From positions 1 to 17,070 of the forward strand of contig CAKQRD010000027.1 of NCBI GenBank assembly GCA_934271275.1: DNA of 17,070 bases, read 5' to 3'. Within the stretch, counting starts at the first letter, position 1; each line of letters begins with the position of its first letter. Below, piece by piece: positions 7,095-13,619 of this stretch. The DNA comes from an uncultured Clostridia bacterium. Lineage in GTDB: Bacteria; Bacillota; Clostridia; Christensenellales; Borkfalkiaceae. The position numbers were made by a program, and so were the translations under genes. The notes beneath the pieces are model-generated. The model searched no databases. It was not told the DNA's origin and saw only the letters and a program-made list of their open reading frames with translations.

Positions 7095-7196
7095 GAGATT
7101 CTTCGCAAGCCCGTCGGGAAAGAACGGCACTTCTCCGCTACATTAGGAAGCACTATGCCCGTCAAAGACAGCAAGTCAAGAGCGTGCAGAATGACA
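7095..7196 (+). repeat. Dispersed repeat unit 1 (expanded), GAGATTCTTCG...AGAATGACA
   Basis: Begins GAGATTCTTCGCAAGCCCGTC and ends CAGAATGACA, the same ends as the units at 7602 and 7665, but with an interior about 57 nt longer. The interior contains a second CCCGTCAAAGA-like stretch, suggesting an inserted or doubled segment. Confidence 0.6.
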
Positions 7197-7217
7197 CAAT
7201 TTACTTTTCTTTTTTGC

Positions 7218-7240
7218 GAGAGGGGAAGAACTGTTTTCCG
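7218..7240 (+). repeat. 23-nt direct repeat, copy 1
   Basis: GAGAGGGG..AACTGTTTTCCG, matched by the copy at 7300-7322 with three differences. Both copies sit in the hairpin block of the spacer. Confidence 0.55.
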
Positions 7241-7283
7241 CTACAAATGTGCTTCGTAGCGTAGCGGAGAAGTATCAGTTCTT
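7226..7283. repeat. Two-tier inverted repeat (hairpin)
   Basis: Outer arms AAGAACTG (7226-7233) / CAGTTCTT (7276-7283) and inner arms CCGCTAC (7238-7244) / GTAGCGG (7261-7267) are all perfect, leaving a 16-nt terminal loop. It could form a cruciform or RNA hairpin; no U-tract follows at once. Confidence 0.6.
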
Positions 7284-7299
7284 TTGTTTTCTCTTTTCC

Positions 7300-7322
7300 G
7301 AAAGGGGCAAAACTGTTTTCCG
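7300..7322 (+). repeat. 23-nt direct repeat, copy 2
   Basis: GAAAGGGGCAAAACTGTTTTCCG, partner of 7218-7240, 82 nt apart start to start. Confidence 0.55.
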
Positions 7323-7341
7323 AATTCGTTTTTCCCCTTGC

Positions 7342-7364
7342 TCCTCCGCTGTTGCTACGGAGGA
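7342..7364. repeat. Short hairpin TCCTCCG / CGGAGGA
   Basis: A perfect 7-bp stem with a 9-nt loop in the spacer. It lies 20 nt after the second 23-nt direct repeat and may belong to the same element. Confidence 0.45.
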
Positions 7365-7441
7365 CTACGCCCGGGCATACCCCTTTTCCAAAAACTCCTC
7401 AAAAACCCCGTTTTATTTCCGCGCATACCTCCGACTTTCCT

Positions 7442-7464
7442 TGCCCCTTATTCTTTAAGGGGCA
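7442..7464. repeat. Hairpin TGCCCCTTA / TAAGGGGCA
   Basis: A perfect 9-bp stem with a 5-nt loop (TTCTT). No U-tract follows on either strand, so it is not called a terminator. Confidence 0.5.
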
Positions 7465-7490
7465 GACGGCAACTTGACCGTAGTTCTCTT

Positions 7491-7513
7491 GTATACAGTT
7501 ACAAACTGTATAC
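7491..7513 (+). repeat. Palindrome GTATACAGTT-ACA-AACTGTATAC, left copy
   Basis: Perfect 10-bp arms around ACA. The exact reverse complement, apart from the last base, occurs at 7770-7791. The pair bounds a segment of about 300 nt that contains three of the four dispersed repeat units and the GC-rich dyad. Confidence 0.65.
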
Positions 7514-7538
7514 ACAACATTTAACGTATAGTAGCTTA

Positions 7539-7584
7539 TGTCATTTTGAGATGGGCTTGCGTAGACACTCCCGCGAAGAATCTC
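7539..7584 (-). repeat. Dispersed repeat unit 2, inverted orientation
   Basis: Reads TGTCATTTTGAG...GAAGAATCTC on the plus strand, the reverse complement layout of the other three units. It is 46 nt long, close to the 45-46 nt of units 3 and 4. Confidence 0.6.
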
Positions 7585-7601
7585 AAAAGTTACTTTCTCG
7601 T

Positions 7602-7647
7602 GGGGATTCTTCGTAAGAAGGGGCAAGAGGAGAGACTCAGAATGACA
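7602..7647 (+). repeat. Dispersed repeat unit 3
   Basis: GGGGATTCTTCGTAAG...CTCAGAATGACA. It shares both ends with unit 4, with a more diverged middle. Confidence 0.6.
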
Positions 7648-7664
7648 AACAATGGGTTTGCGTA

Positions 7665-7709
7665 GAGATTCTTCGTAAGCCCGTCAAGAAAGGTCGGCTC
7701 AGAATGACA
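7665..7709 (+). repeat. Dispersed repeat unit 4
   Basis: GAGATTCTTCGTAAGCCCGTC...CTCAGAATGACA, 45 nt. It seems closest to a consensus and shares AAGCCCGTC with unit 1. Confidence 0.65.
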
Positions 7710-7740
7710 ATCAGGAGTTTTCGCATAACAACTCATTGGT

Positions 7741-7760
7741 GGCGGGAGCTAGCCCCCGCC
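7741..7760. repeat. GC-rich dyad GGCGGG-A-GCTAGC-C-CCCGCC
   Basis: A 20-nt near-perfect palindrome around GCTAGC, broken by one A/C mismatch pair. It is followed by CTACGGG and then the right copy of the GTATACAGTT palindrome. Confidence 0.55.
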
Positions 7761-7769
7761 CTACGGGAC

Positions 7770-7791
7770 GTATACAGTTTGTAACTGTATA
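7770..7791 (-). repeat. Palindrome GTATACAGTT-TGT-AACTGTATA, right copy
   Basis: Reverse complement of the element at 7491-7513 (asymmetric loop TGT against ACA), so the two lie in inverted orientation. No flanking target-site duplication is evident. Confidence 0.65.
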
Positions 7792-7896
7792 AAAAATATT
7801 TTTAATAAAAAATTCCTTTGTTCTTTTTATTCTTCACGACTTTGAGTTTTCTCTCTCTATCGTTATGTTCTTTCATCACCGGAAAAATTTTTTCGC

Positions 7897-7934
7897 AAAA
7901 AAGCGCCGCCCTCTCACTTGTCGTGAGAGGGCGG
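7897..7934 (-). terminator. Rho-independent terminator of the lepA-hemW operon
   Basis: On the minus strand, a perfect 12-bp stem (7906-7917 with 7923-7934; CCGCCCTCTCAC on the plus strand) has a 5-nt loop and is followed by GCGC and TTTTTT. It lies 59 nt past the hemW stop codon. Confidence 0.9.
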
Positions 7935-7992
7935 TGATTCCGTTCTTTTCAAACTCTTTTCAATCGTTTTCGACTTTTACTTAAAGCTTTTT

Positions 7993-9105
7993 TCAGCCTT
8001 TCATAAATTCCAGAATTATATCGTTCTGAACGTATAAATATTCGTCTTTTATTTTAAGTCGGTCTCCGTCTCTTAACAAAAACCTTTCCTTCTTTTTAAG
8101 CGCGGCGGCGTACTTTTTATCGAAATCCGCGTTGAACGTTTCGTTAAACTTTTTAACGTTTATCCCTTCCTCCGTACGCAGTCCCAGCATTATAAACTCG
8201 AACTCGGCGTCTTCGCCCTCGATTATATCCGAAGATATTTCGGGCGTTTTATTATAAATTATCGCGTTCATATACTCGTCTATAACGAAAGTGTTCGTAA
8301 ATCTTCTTCCGTCTATGAAAGATGAAGCCGCAACCCCGCAGCCTATATATTCGCCCCGCCGCCAATAATTGAGATTATGTCTGCTTTCAAAGCCCTTCTT
8401 TGCGAAGTTTGAAACCTCGTAGCGATAAAAGCCGTTTTGCGCAAGATACGCGCGCGCTTCGTCGTATATATCCGCCGTTTCGTCGTCCGAAAGAAGTTCT
8501 CCGTTAAGATAATCGGTATAAATCGGCGTGCCGACCTCGGGCGTTAAAGCGTACATAGAAATATGACTCACGCCGCCCGCAATCGCAAGGTCGATCGTCT
8601 TTTTTAGGTCTTCTGCAGTCTGGTCGTGAAGCCCTATCAGTATATCCGCGCTCACGTTCTCGCCTTTAAGCAAATTGCAAGCAAGAAAAAAGTCTTTTGC
8701 CGTGTGCGGACGGTTAAGCCTTTTAAGCTGGTCGTCGAATCCCGTCTGCAAGCCTATCGAAAAGCGGTTTACGCCCGCCGCTTTATACGCTTTTATTTTT
8801 TCTTCGTCCACCGTGCCGGGATTAAGTTCTATCGTGATTTCCGCCCCGTCGGATATCGTAAAAAAATTCCGTATCTGTTTAAGCGCGCCCGTAATAAACT
8901 TTGCGGGAACGACGGAGGGAGTGCCTCCTCCGAAATAAACGGTATCGAAAAATTTGCCCGAAAGCTGTCTTCCGCGCCCTTCTATCTCGCGATAAAGACA
9001 GGCAAAATAACTTTCCGTCTTGCCGATTTCCTTCGGGTAAGAAGCAAAGTCGCAATAGGTGCATTTGCTTTTGCAAAACGGGATATGAATATAAATTCCG
9101 CTCAT
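7993..9105 (-). CDS. hemW: Radical SAM haem chaperone HemW (HemN-like)
   Basis: A 370-residue radical SAM protein. The cluster-binding motif CKSKCTYCDF (Cys11, Cys15, Cys18) has the C-x3-C-x2-C spacing followed by Phe, where HemN has a fourth Cys, and the motif HNLNYW (about 243-248) is diagnostic for HemW. GGGTPS (59-64) is the SAM-binding glycine motif. HemW is a haem-trafficking protein, often misannotated as coproporphyrinogen III oxidase. ATG at 9105 gives MSGIYIHIPFC, starting 2 nt after the lepA stop; a TTG at 9111 would give a 4-nt overlap and two more residues. No clear RBS is seen for either, so translational coupling to lepA is likely. A strong terminator follows. The lepA-hemW order is conserved in Firmicutes, but no hrcA-grpE-dnaK follows here. 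Confidence 0.94.
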   Translation of the reverse strand: MSGIYIHIPFCKSKCTYCDFASYPKEIGKTESYFACLYREIEGRGRQLSGKFFDTVYFGGGTPSVVPAKFITGALKQIRNFFTISDGAEITIELNPGTVDEEKIKAYKAAGVNRFSIGLQTGFDDQLKRLNRPHTAKDFFLACNLLKGENVSADILIGLHDQTAEDLKKTIDLAIAGGVSHISMYALTPEVGTPIYTDYLNGELLSDDETADIYDEARAYLAQNGFYRYEVSNFAKKGFESRHNLNYWRRGEYIGCGVAASSFIDGRRFTNTFVIDEYMNAIIYNKTPEISSDIIEGEDAEFEFIMLGLRTEEGINVKKFNETFNADFDKKYAAALKKKERFLLRDGDRLKIKDEYLYVQNDIILEFMKG

Positions 9106-9107
9106 AA

Positions 9108-10919
9108 TCAATCGTCGTTGTCCGTTTTAAGAATGGAGATAAACGCTTCGGACGGGATTTCCACCGTGCCGATGGAACGCATCTTCTTTTTGCCTTCCTT
9201 CTGTTTTTCGAGAAGTTTTTTCTTTCTCGTAACGTCGCCGCCGTAACACTTGGCAAGAACGTCTTTTCTGTAAGCCTTTACCGTTTCCCGCGCTATAATC
9301 TTGCCGCCGACCGCCGCCTGCACGGGAATCTCGAACATCTGACGCGGAATAGCTTCTTTAAGTTTTTCCGCAATCTTGCGCCCGCGCTCGTACGCCTTGT
9401 CTTTATGCACGATTATAGAAAGCGCGTCGCATATTTCGCCGTTAAGGAGCATATCCAGCTTTACGAGATCGCTTTTTTCGTAGCCTTTTATCTCGTAATC
9501 GAACGAAGCGTACCCCTTGGTACGGGACTTTAAGCTGTCGAAAAAGTCGTATATAATCTCGTTCAGCGGTAAATCGTATTTCATTTCCACGCGCGTTTTA
9601 TCAAGGTACGTCATATCCCTGTAAACGCCGCGCTTGTACTGACAAAGCTCCATAATCGCCCCGACGTATTCGGGCGGGGTGAAAATGTGCGCGTCTATCA
9701 TAGGTTCTTCCATATAATCTATCTCGGTGGGCGGCGGAAGATGGGTGGGGTTTTCCACGATAAGCTCCGTTCCGTCCGTTTTATGCACCTTATAAGAAAC
9801 CGAAGGCGCGGTGGTGATTATATCGAGGTCGAACTCGCGTTCTATTCTTTCCTGAATAACGTCCATATGCAAAAGCCCTAAAAACCCGCAACGGAATCCG
9901 AAGCCGAGCGCGGCGGAATTATCCGGTTCTATCGAAAGCGCGGCGTCGTTCAGTTTTAATTTAAGAAGCGCGTCTTTAAGGTCGTTAAACTTACTGCCGT
10001 CGAGCGGGAACACGCCCGAAAAGACCATGGGAAGCGCCTTTTTATAGCCGGGGAGCGGCTCTTCGGCGGGGTTGTCCGCGTAGGTTATCGTATCGCCGAC
10101 GGCTGTATCTTCTATGTTTTTAACGCTTGCGGCGATATACCCTACTTCGCCTGCCGAAAGCTCGTCTTTCGGGAGCATTTTCGGTGCGAAAACACCTACT
10201 TCCGTAACCGTAAACCGCTTGCCGGAAACGAAAGTTTTTATTTCCGTTCCCACTTTAACCCTGCCGTCCACTATTCGGACGAAGCATATAACCCCCTTGA
10301 AATTATCGTAAAAACTGTCGAAAATGAGAGCTTTAAGGGGCGCGTTCTCGTCCCCTTTCGGCGCGGGAACGTGCGTTACTATTTTCTCTAAAACTTCGTC
10401 TACGTTAAGCCCGCTTTTAGCGGAAATTCGCGGCGCGTCCGTTGCGTCTATGCCCAGAATGTTTTCAAGTTCCTCCGCCGCCTCGTCGGGATTTGCGGAA
10501 GCCAAGTCCATCTTGTTTATCACGGGCAGAATTTCAAGGTCGTTGTCTATCGCAAGGTATGCGTTCGCAAGCGTTTGCGCCTGAACGCCCTGCGTTGCGT
10601 CCACGATGAGAATCGCGCCCTCGCACGCTTTGAGCGAGCGGGAAACCTCGTAAGAAAAGTCAACGTGACCGGGGGTGTCTATAAGGTTAAAAATATATTC
10701 CTCGCCGTTTTTTGCTTTATAGAACATTCTTACGGGAGTAAGCTTTATGGTAATGCCGCGCTCGCGCTCCAAATCCATACTGTCGAGGAGCTGATCCTCC
10801 ATATCGCGTTCGGAAACCTGCCCCGTCATCTCCATAAGCCTGTCCGCAAGCGTGGACTTGCCGTGGTCGATATGCGCGACTATGCAGAAATTCCGTATAT
10901 TTTCTTTCTTGATTGACAT
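9108..10919 (-). CDS. lepA: Elongation factor 4 (LepA), ribosome back-translocase GTPase
   Basis: A 603-residue translational GTPase, typical length. All canonical motifs are intact: AHIDHGKST (15-23), RGITIK (54-59), DTPGH (81-85, with the catalytic His) and NKMD (135-138). The C-terminal LepA domain ends with the basic RKKKLLEKQKEGKKKM segment and GTVEIPSEAFISIL. LepA binds the ribosome in the cytoplasm and remodels stalled translocation or assembly states. The ATG at 10919 has AAGGAT about 7 nt upstream. The first gene of a two-gene operon with hemW. A sigma-A promoter lies at 10964-10992 with a leader of about 38 nt. The start codon and RBS lie inside the perfect promoter of the divergent phosphodiesterase gene (10913-10941). 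Confidence 0.97.
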   Translation of the reverse strand: MSIKKENIRNFCIVAHIDHGKSTLADRLMEMTGQVSERDMEDQLLDSMDLERERGITIKLTPVRMFYKAKNGEEYIFNLIDTPGHVDFSYEVSRSLKACEGAILIVDATQGVQAQTLANAYLAIDNDLEILPVINKMDLASANPDEAAEELENILGIDATDAPRISAKSGLNVDEVLEKIVTHVPAPKGDENAPLKALIFDSFYDNFKGVICFVRIVDGRVKVGTEIKTFVSGKRFTVTEVGVFAPKMLPKDELSAGEVGYIAASVKNIEDTAVGDTITYADNPAEEPLPGYKKALPMVFSGVFPLDGSKFNDLKDALLKLKLNDAALSIEPDNSAALGFGFRCGFLGLLHMDVIQERIEREFDLDIITTAPSVSYKVHKTDGTELIVENPTHLPPPTEIDYMEEPMIDAHIFTPPEYVGAIMELCQYKRGVYRDMTYLDKTRVEMKYDLPLNEIIYDFFDSLKSRTKGYASFDYEIKGYEKSDLVKLDMLLNGEICDALSIIVHKDKAYERGRKIAEKLKEAIPRQMFEIPVQAAVGGKIIARETVKAYRKDVLAKCYGGDVTRKKKLLEKQKEGKKKMRSIGTVEIPSEAFISILKTDNDD

Positions 10920-10941
10920 AATTATCCTTATTCGCTATAAT
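10913..10941 (+). promoter_or_regulatory. Perfect-consensus sigma-A promoter of the phosphodiesterase gene
   Basis: TTGACA (10913-10918), 17 nt, TATAAT (10936-10941): an exact match to the sigma-A consensus. The -35 covers codons 1-3 of lepA and the spacer contains the lepA RBS. Expected start near 10948, leader about 68 nt. Confidence 0.8.
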
Positions 10942-10963
10942 TAAAGCGTATTTTCTCGTATAA

Positions 10964-10992
10964 AGTATATACTATCGGAAAAAAATTTGCAA
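10964..10992 (-). promoter_or_regulatory. Sigma-A promoter of lepA-hemW
   Basis: On the minus strand, TTGCAA (10987-10992) and TATACT (10964-10969) are separated by 17 nt. Expected start near 10957, which lies past the expected start of the opposing promoter, so the two transcripts would overlap by about 10 nt at their 5' ends. Confidence 0.65.
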
Positions 10993-11015
10993 GTAAATTA
11001 AAAACGGAGTTTATC

Positions 11016-11783
11016 GTGAATAAAAATATCAAAAAAAGAATCGGCAAAGACGGTTGGCTTCTTAATCTGCCCGTAGCTCATCGCGGGCTTTGGGGAGAAA
11101 CGGATTTCGGGTTCGTCGCGGAAAATTCGCTTCCCGCATACCGCGCCGCCGCAAATCGCGGTATTCCCATAGAAACGGATTTGTATATTTCCTCGGACGG
11201 GGTTTTATATTGCTTTCACGACGATACTCTGGACAGGACGACAAACGGAAGCGGCTTCATTTACGATAAAAGTTCAAAAGAGCTTAACTCTCTTATCTTA
11301 AAAGGCACCGAAAACGAAAGAATACCGAGATTTACCGAGCTTCTGAAAACGGCGGAGGGCAAATGTCCGCTTTTAATCGAGCTTAAAAAACAGCCCGCAA
11401 AAGGCTTCGTAGAGAGCGTGGTGAACGCGCTTAAAAATTACCGCGGAGTCTTTGCGGTGCAAAGTTTCGTTCCCGCCTATCTTCTTACGATAAAAAAACT
11501 CGCGCCCGAATTTTTGCGCGGGGTACTCGGCACGGAAAACGCGGAAGGAGAAAACGCGCTGACGCGATTCGTGTTGAAAAACATGCCGTTTAATCGTTTC
11601 ATAAAGCCGGATTTTATCAGCTACCGTCATACGGGTTTACCTCTCCCCGCAAGAAAAAGAAAAAATATCCCCGTCCTTGCCTGGACGGTTACGGACGAAA
11701 AGACAGAGAAAAAGCTCAAAGGCGTCGCGGACAATATCATTTACGAGCTTTTCACTCCCGAGAAATACGGAACTAAAAACTAA
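11016..11783 (+). CDS. Glycerophosphodiester phosphodiesterase family protein
   Basis: A 255-residue GDPD-family TIM-barrel enzyme. These hydrolyse glycerophosphodiesters to glycerol-3-phosphate and an alcohol. Catalytic and metal residues are visible: AHRG (His22, Arg23), ETD (Glu53, Asp55), FHDD (His68) and LIELKK (Glu near 122). The C-terminal VLAWTVTDE and NIIYELFTPE strands are also typical of the family. No signal peptide, so probably cytoplasmic. The start is GTG at 11016, with CGGAG about 7 nt upstream; no better upstream ATG exists. It is a single-gene unit, divergent from lepA, with its own perfect promoter and a terminator at 11831. Substrate range cannot be read from sequence. Confidence 0.93.
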   Translation: MNKNIKKRIGKDGWLLNLPVAHRGLWGETDFGFVAENSLPAYRAAANRGIPIETDLYISSDGVLYCFHDDTLDRTTNGSGFIYDKSSKELNSLILKGTENERIPRFTELLKTAEGKCPLLIELKKQPAKGFVESVVNALKNYRGVFAVQSFVPAYLLTIKKLAPEFLRGVLGTENAEGENALTRFVLKNMPFNRFIKPDFISYRHTGLPLPARKRKNIPVLAWTVTDEKTEKKLKGVADNIIYELFTPEKYGTKN

Positions 11784-11830
11784 ATTCCGCTATGCGACGT
11801 TGACGAAAGCAGCTTCGCTCCGTAAAACGC

Positions 11831-11866
11831 AAAAAAGGCTTCGCCCGAACAGGCAAAGCCTTTTTT
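11831..11866. terminator. Bidirectional terminator between the phosphodiesterase and LRR genes
   Basis: AAAAAAGGCTT-C-GCC pairs with GGC-A-AAGCCTTTTTT around a 6-nt loop, with U-tracts on both strands. It lies between two convergent genes, 48 nt after one stop and 9 nt from the other. Confidence 0.85.
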
Positions 11867-11874
11867 CATTTAAT

Positions 11875-13365
11875 TTACCATTCCGCAACGTTTCCGTTCT
11901 CGTCGTAATGCCAAAAATTCCCGAAGTCTTCCGGCTGACTTTCGCTGTAATAATAAACAGTCGCCGTCCCGAGCGCGTAATTCCCGTCGTCGGCGGTATT
12001 TATCTCAATATTTTTCCAACGCCCTTCGTCTCCGCCGAAATAAACCTTTTTCAGATTATAACACGAGGAAAACGCGCGAAGCTCGATTGACTCGACTCCT
12101 TTACCTATAACTATCGTTTCTAATTCCATACAGTTATTAAAAGCTGCTGTCCGTATCGTTTTTACGCTGTCGGGAATCTTTATGAATTTGATATTGCGGT
12201 CGCTGAACACGCCCTGTCCTATTTTAACAACGCCGTCGGGAATTACTCCGCTCTGCCCTGCAAGCATAAGCATTTGCGTACTTTTTTCTATAAGGCAATC
12301 TCCCGTCATACCGTATACGGGATTTGCTTCTTCAACCGTTATAGAACTTAACACAGGGCTGTCGATAGCGTCCTGACCTATTTTAGTCACGGTTGCGGGG
12401 ATATTTATGCTAACAACGTTACTGCAATTCAGGAATGCCCATAATCCCATATAAACCAACCCGTCGGGAAGATTTATGTTGCGTAGCTTCGGACAGCCAA
12501 AAGCCGATATTCCTATCCCTTTAAGCCCTTTCCCGAAGGTAATTTCCTCGACGTCCATGCATAACCCGAACGCTCTGTATCCTAATCCGCGAACGGAATC
12601 GGGAATATTTATAACAATCATTTTGTTGCAACCGTTAAAAGCCTTTTCGCATATAAATTTACAATTATTATTTATGTCGCAATGCACCATATCAAGTCTC
12701 TTTGCCTTAACCAATACCATATACGGATTGTCGTCGCTGCCGAGATAATATGCCTCGTCGAATACGTTAAACTGCAAATTCGCGCAATTTTCAAACGCGT
12801 TGTCAAAAATAAATTTGCAACCTGAGTTTATCTTGCACGAAGTTATATCTTCGCTTTTAGCTCTTACCAGAACTACGAACGGGTTATTTTCGTTTCCCAA
12901 ATAAAGCGCGTTGTCGTATTCGTTATATTTAATATGGCTGTTTGAAGAGGAAAGTCCTTCTTCAAAATAAACTATACTGTCGGGTATGCTCAATTCTTCT
13001 AAACTCCGACAATTCTCGAAAGCGCGTTCGCCTATGCTTAAAACCCCTTCCGGAATAATTATGGACTTCATATAGTGTCCGTTGCTGAAAGCGTCGCTTT
13101 CTATGTGCGAAACACCTGCGGGAACGATGACCTTCGTATAATTCTCTACTCTTACTCCCGTTATCGTGTAAACGCCGCCCGATACGTTGTAATAAAAATC
13201 TTCGATTTGCTCTGCAAACGTATCGCCGTCTCCCGCCGTTATCTCACGATTACCCGTATCGTTTGCGCCGCCGGAACCGTTCAAAAAACCGCATCCCGAA
13301 AGAGCGAGAATAAAATTCAAAAGCATTGCGGCGCACGTCGCTGTCAACAAAACTTTTTTCTTCAT
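11875..13365 (-). CDS. BspA-type leucine-rich-repeat surface lipoprotein
   Basis: A 496-residue secreted protein. Residues 1-24 are a lipoprotein signal with lipobox LSGC (Cys25), so it should be lipid-anchored on the outer face of the membrane. From about 60 on come BspA-like LRR_5 repeats (I.IPDSV..IG..AF.NC..L pattern), about ten in number, interrupted by a duplicated module: residues about 150-200 (NALYLGNENNPF..) and 202-249 (EAYYLGSDDNPY..). The C-terminus ends in HYDENGNVAEW. The frame is open 5 codons upstream, but ATG 13365 has GGGAGGTG at the right distance and is followed by a classic MKKK signal start. It has its own promoter (13390-13418). The base composition looks more AT-rich than the neighbours. 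Such proteins are common in gut Clostridia and often mediate binding, but the ligand is unknown. Confidence 0.88.
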   Translation of the reverse strand: MKKKVLLTATCAAMLLNFILALSGCGFLNGSGGANDTGNREITAGDGDTFAEQIEDFYYNVSGGVYTITGVRVENYTKVIVPAGVSHIESDAFSNGHYMKSIIIPEGVLSIGERAFENCRSLEELSIPDSIVYFEEGLSSSNSHIKYNEYDNALYLGNENNPFVVLVRAKSEDITSCKINSGCKFIFDNAFENCANLQFNVFDEAYYLGSDDNPYMVLVKAKRLDMVHCDINNNCKFICEKAFNGCNKMIVINIPDSVRGLGYRAFGLCMDVEEITFGKGLKGIGISAFGCPKLRNINLPDGLVYMGLWAFLNCSNVVSINIPATVTKIGQDAIDSPVLSSITVEEANPVYGMTGDCLIEKSTQMLMLAGQSGVIPDGVVKIGQGVFSDRNIKFIKIPDSVKTIRTAAFNNCMELETIVIGKGVESIELRAFSSCYNLKKVYFGGDEGRWKNIEINTADDGNYALGTATVYYYSESQPEDFGNFWHYDENGNVAEW

Positions 13366-13389
13366 AAGCACACCTCCCAAACATAGTAC

Positions 13390-13418
13390 ATTTTATCATT
13401 ACGCCAAGCATTTTGCAA
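13390..13418 (-). promoter_or_regulatory. Sigma-A promoter of the LRR lipoprotein gene
   Basis: On the minus strand, TTGCAA (13413-13418), 17 nt, TAAAAT (13390-13395), with TGA directly before the -10 (extended -10). Leader about 18 nt, ending at the GGGAGGTG RBS. Confidence 0.75.
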
Positions 13419-13559
13419 GTAACCTTCGGTAAAAAAATAAGATTTTATCTACCGAAACGCTGTTTTTCAAACAAAACCTTGTACCGAATTTATTTCAATG
13501 AGATTTGGCAGGCTAAAATCCCGTTTTTATCAATTTTCCGCTATCTTTCTTTATCTTCC

Positions 13560-13589
13560 TTGACTTGTCTATGAAAGATAATGTATAAT
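13560..13589 (+). promoter_or_regulatory. Sigma-A promoter of guaA
   Basis: TTGACT (13560-13565), 18 nt, TATAAT (13584-13589). Expected leader of about 24 nt to the ATG at 13620. There is no room for a purine riboswitch downstream of this start, and none was recognised. Confidence 0.75.
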
Positions 13590-13619
13590 CTTTATTGAAA
13601 AAACACGGAGGAATTACTA

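Larger units (their letters stand above)
6967..7992. other. Gene-less 1-kb spacer filled with dispersed repeats and hairpins
   Basis: No convincing gene on either strand. The stretch holds the spoIIGA upstream region (6967-7090), four degenerate units of a GATTCTTCG...AGAATGACA repeat, a hairpin/direct-repeat block at 7218-7364, a hairpin at 7442-7464, two inversely oriented copies of a GTATACAGTT palindrome, a GC-rich dyad at 7741-7760 and the hemW terminator at 7897-7934. Open frames here are short, start in repeat sequence and lack good RBSs. The segments look like accumulated intergenic repeat elements, not decayed coding DNA that I can identify. Confidence 0.7.

Noticed and set aside
6967..7100. 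Sigma-A/Spo0A promoter for spoIIGA, with TGG-TAAAAT at about 6986-6994
   Set aside because: No -35 or Spo0A box at a useful distance, and the start would fall inside the RBS, leaving almost no leader.
7249..7626. Several 69-110 codon open frames in the repeat spacer on both strands
   Set aside because: They are built from repeats and hairpin sequence, lack RBSs and show no domain pattern.
7095..7709. Possible CRISPR-like array in the repeat spacer
   Set aside because: The repeats are degenerate, unevenly spaced and one is inverted; no regular spacers and no cas genes.
13366..13380. 5-codon upstream start for the LRR lipoprotein
   Set aside because: The extension is the RBS itself (GGGAGGTG); MKKK at 13365 gives a standard signal peptide.
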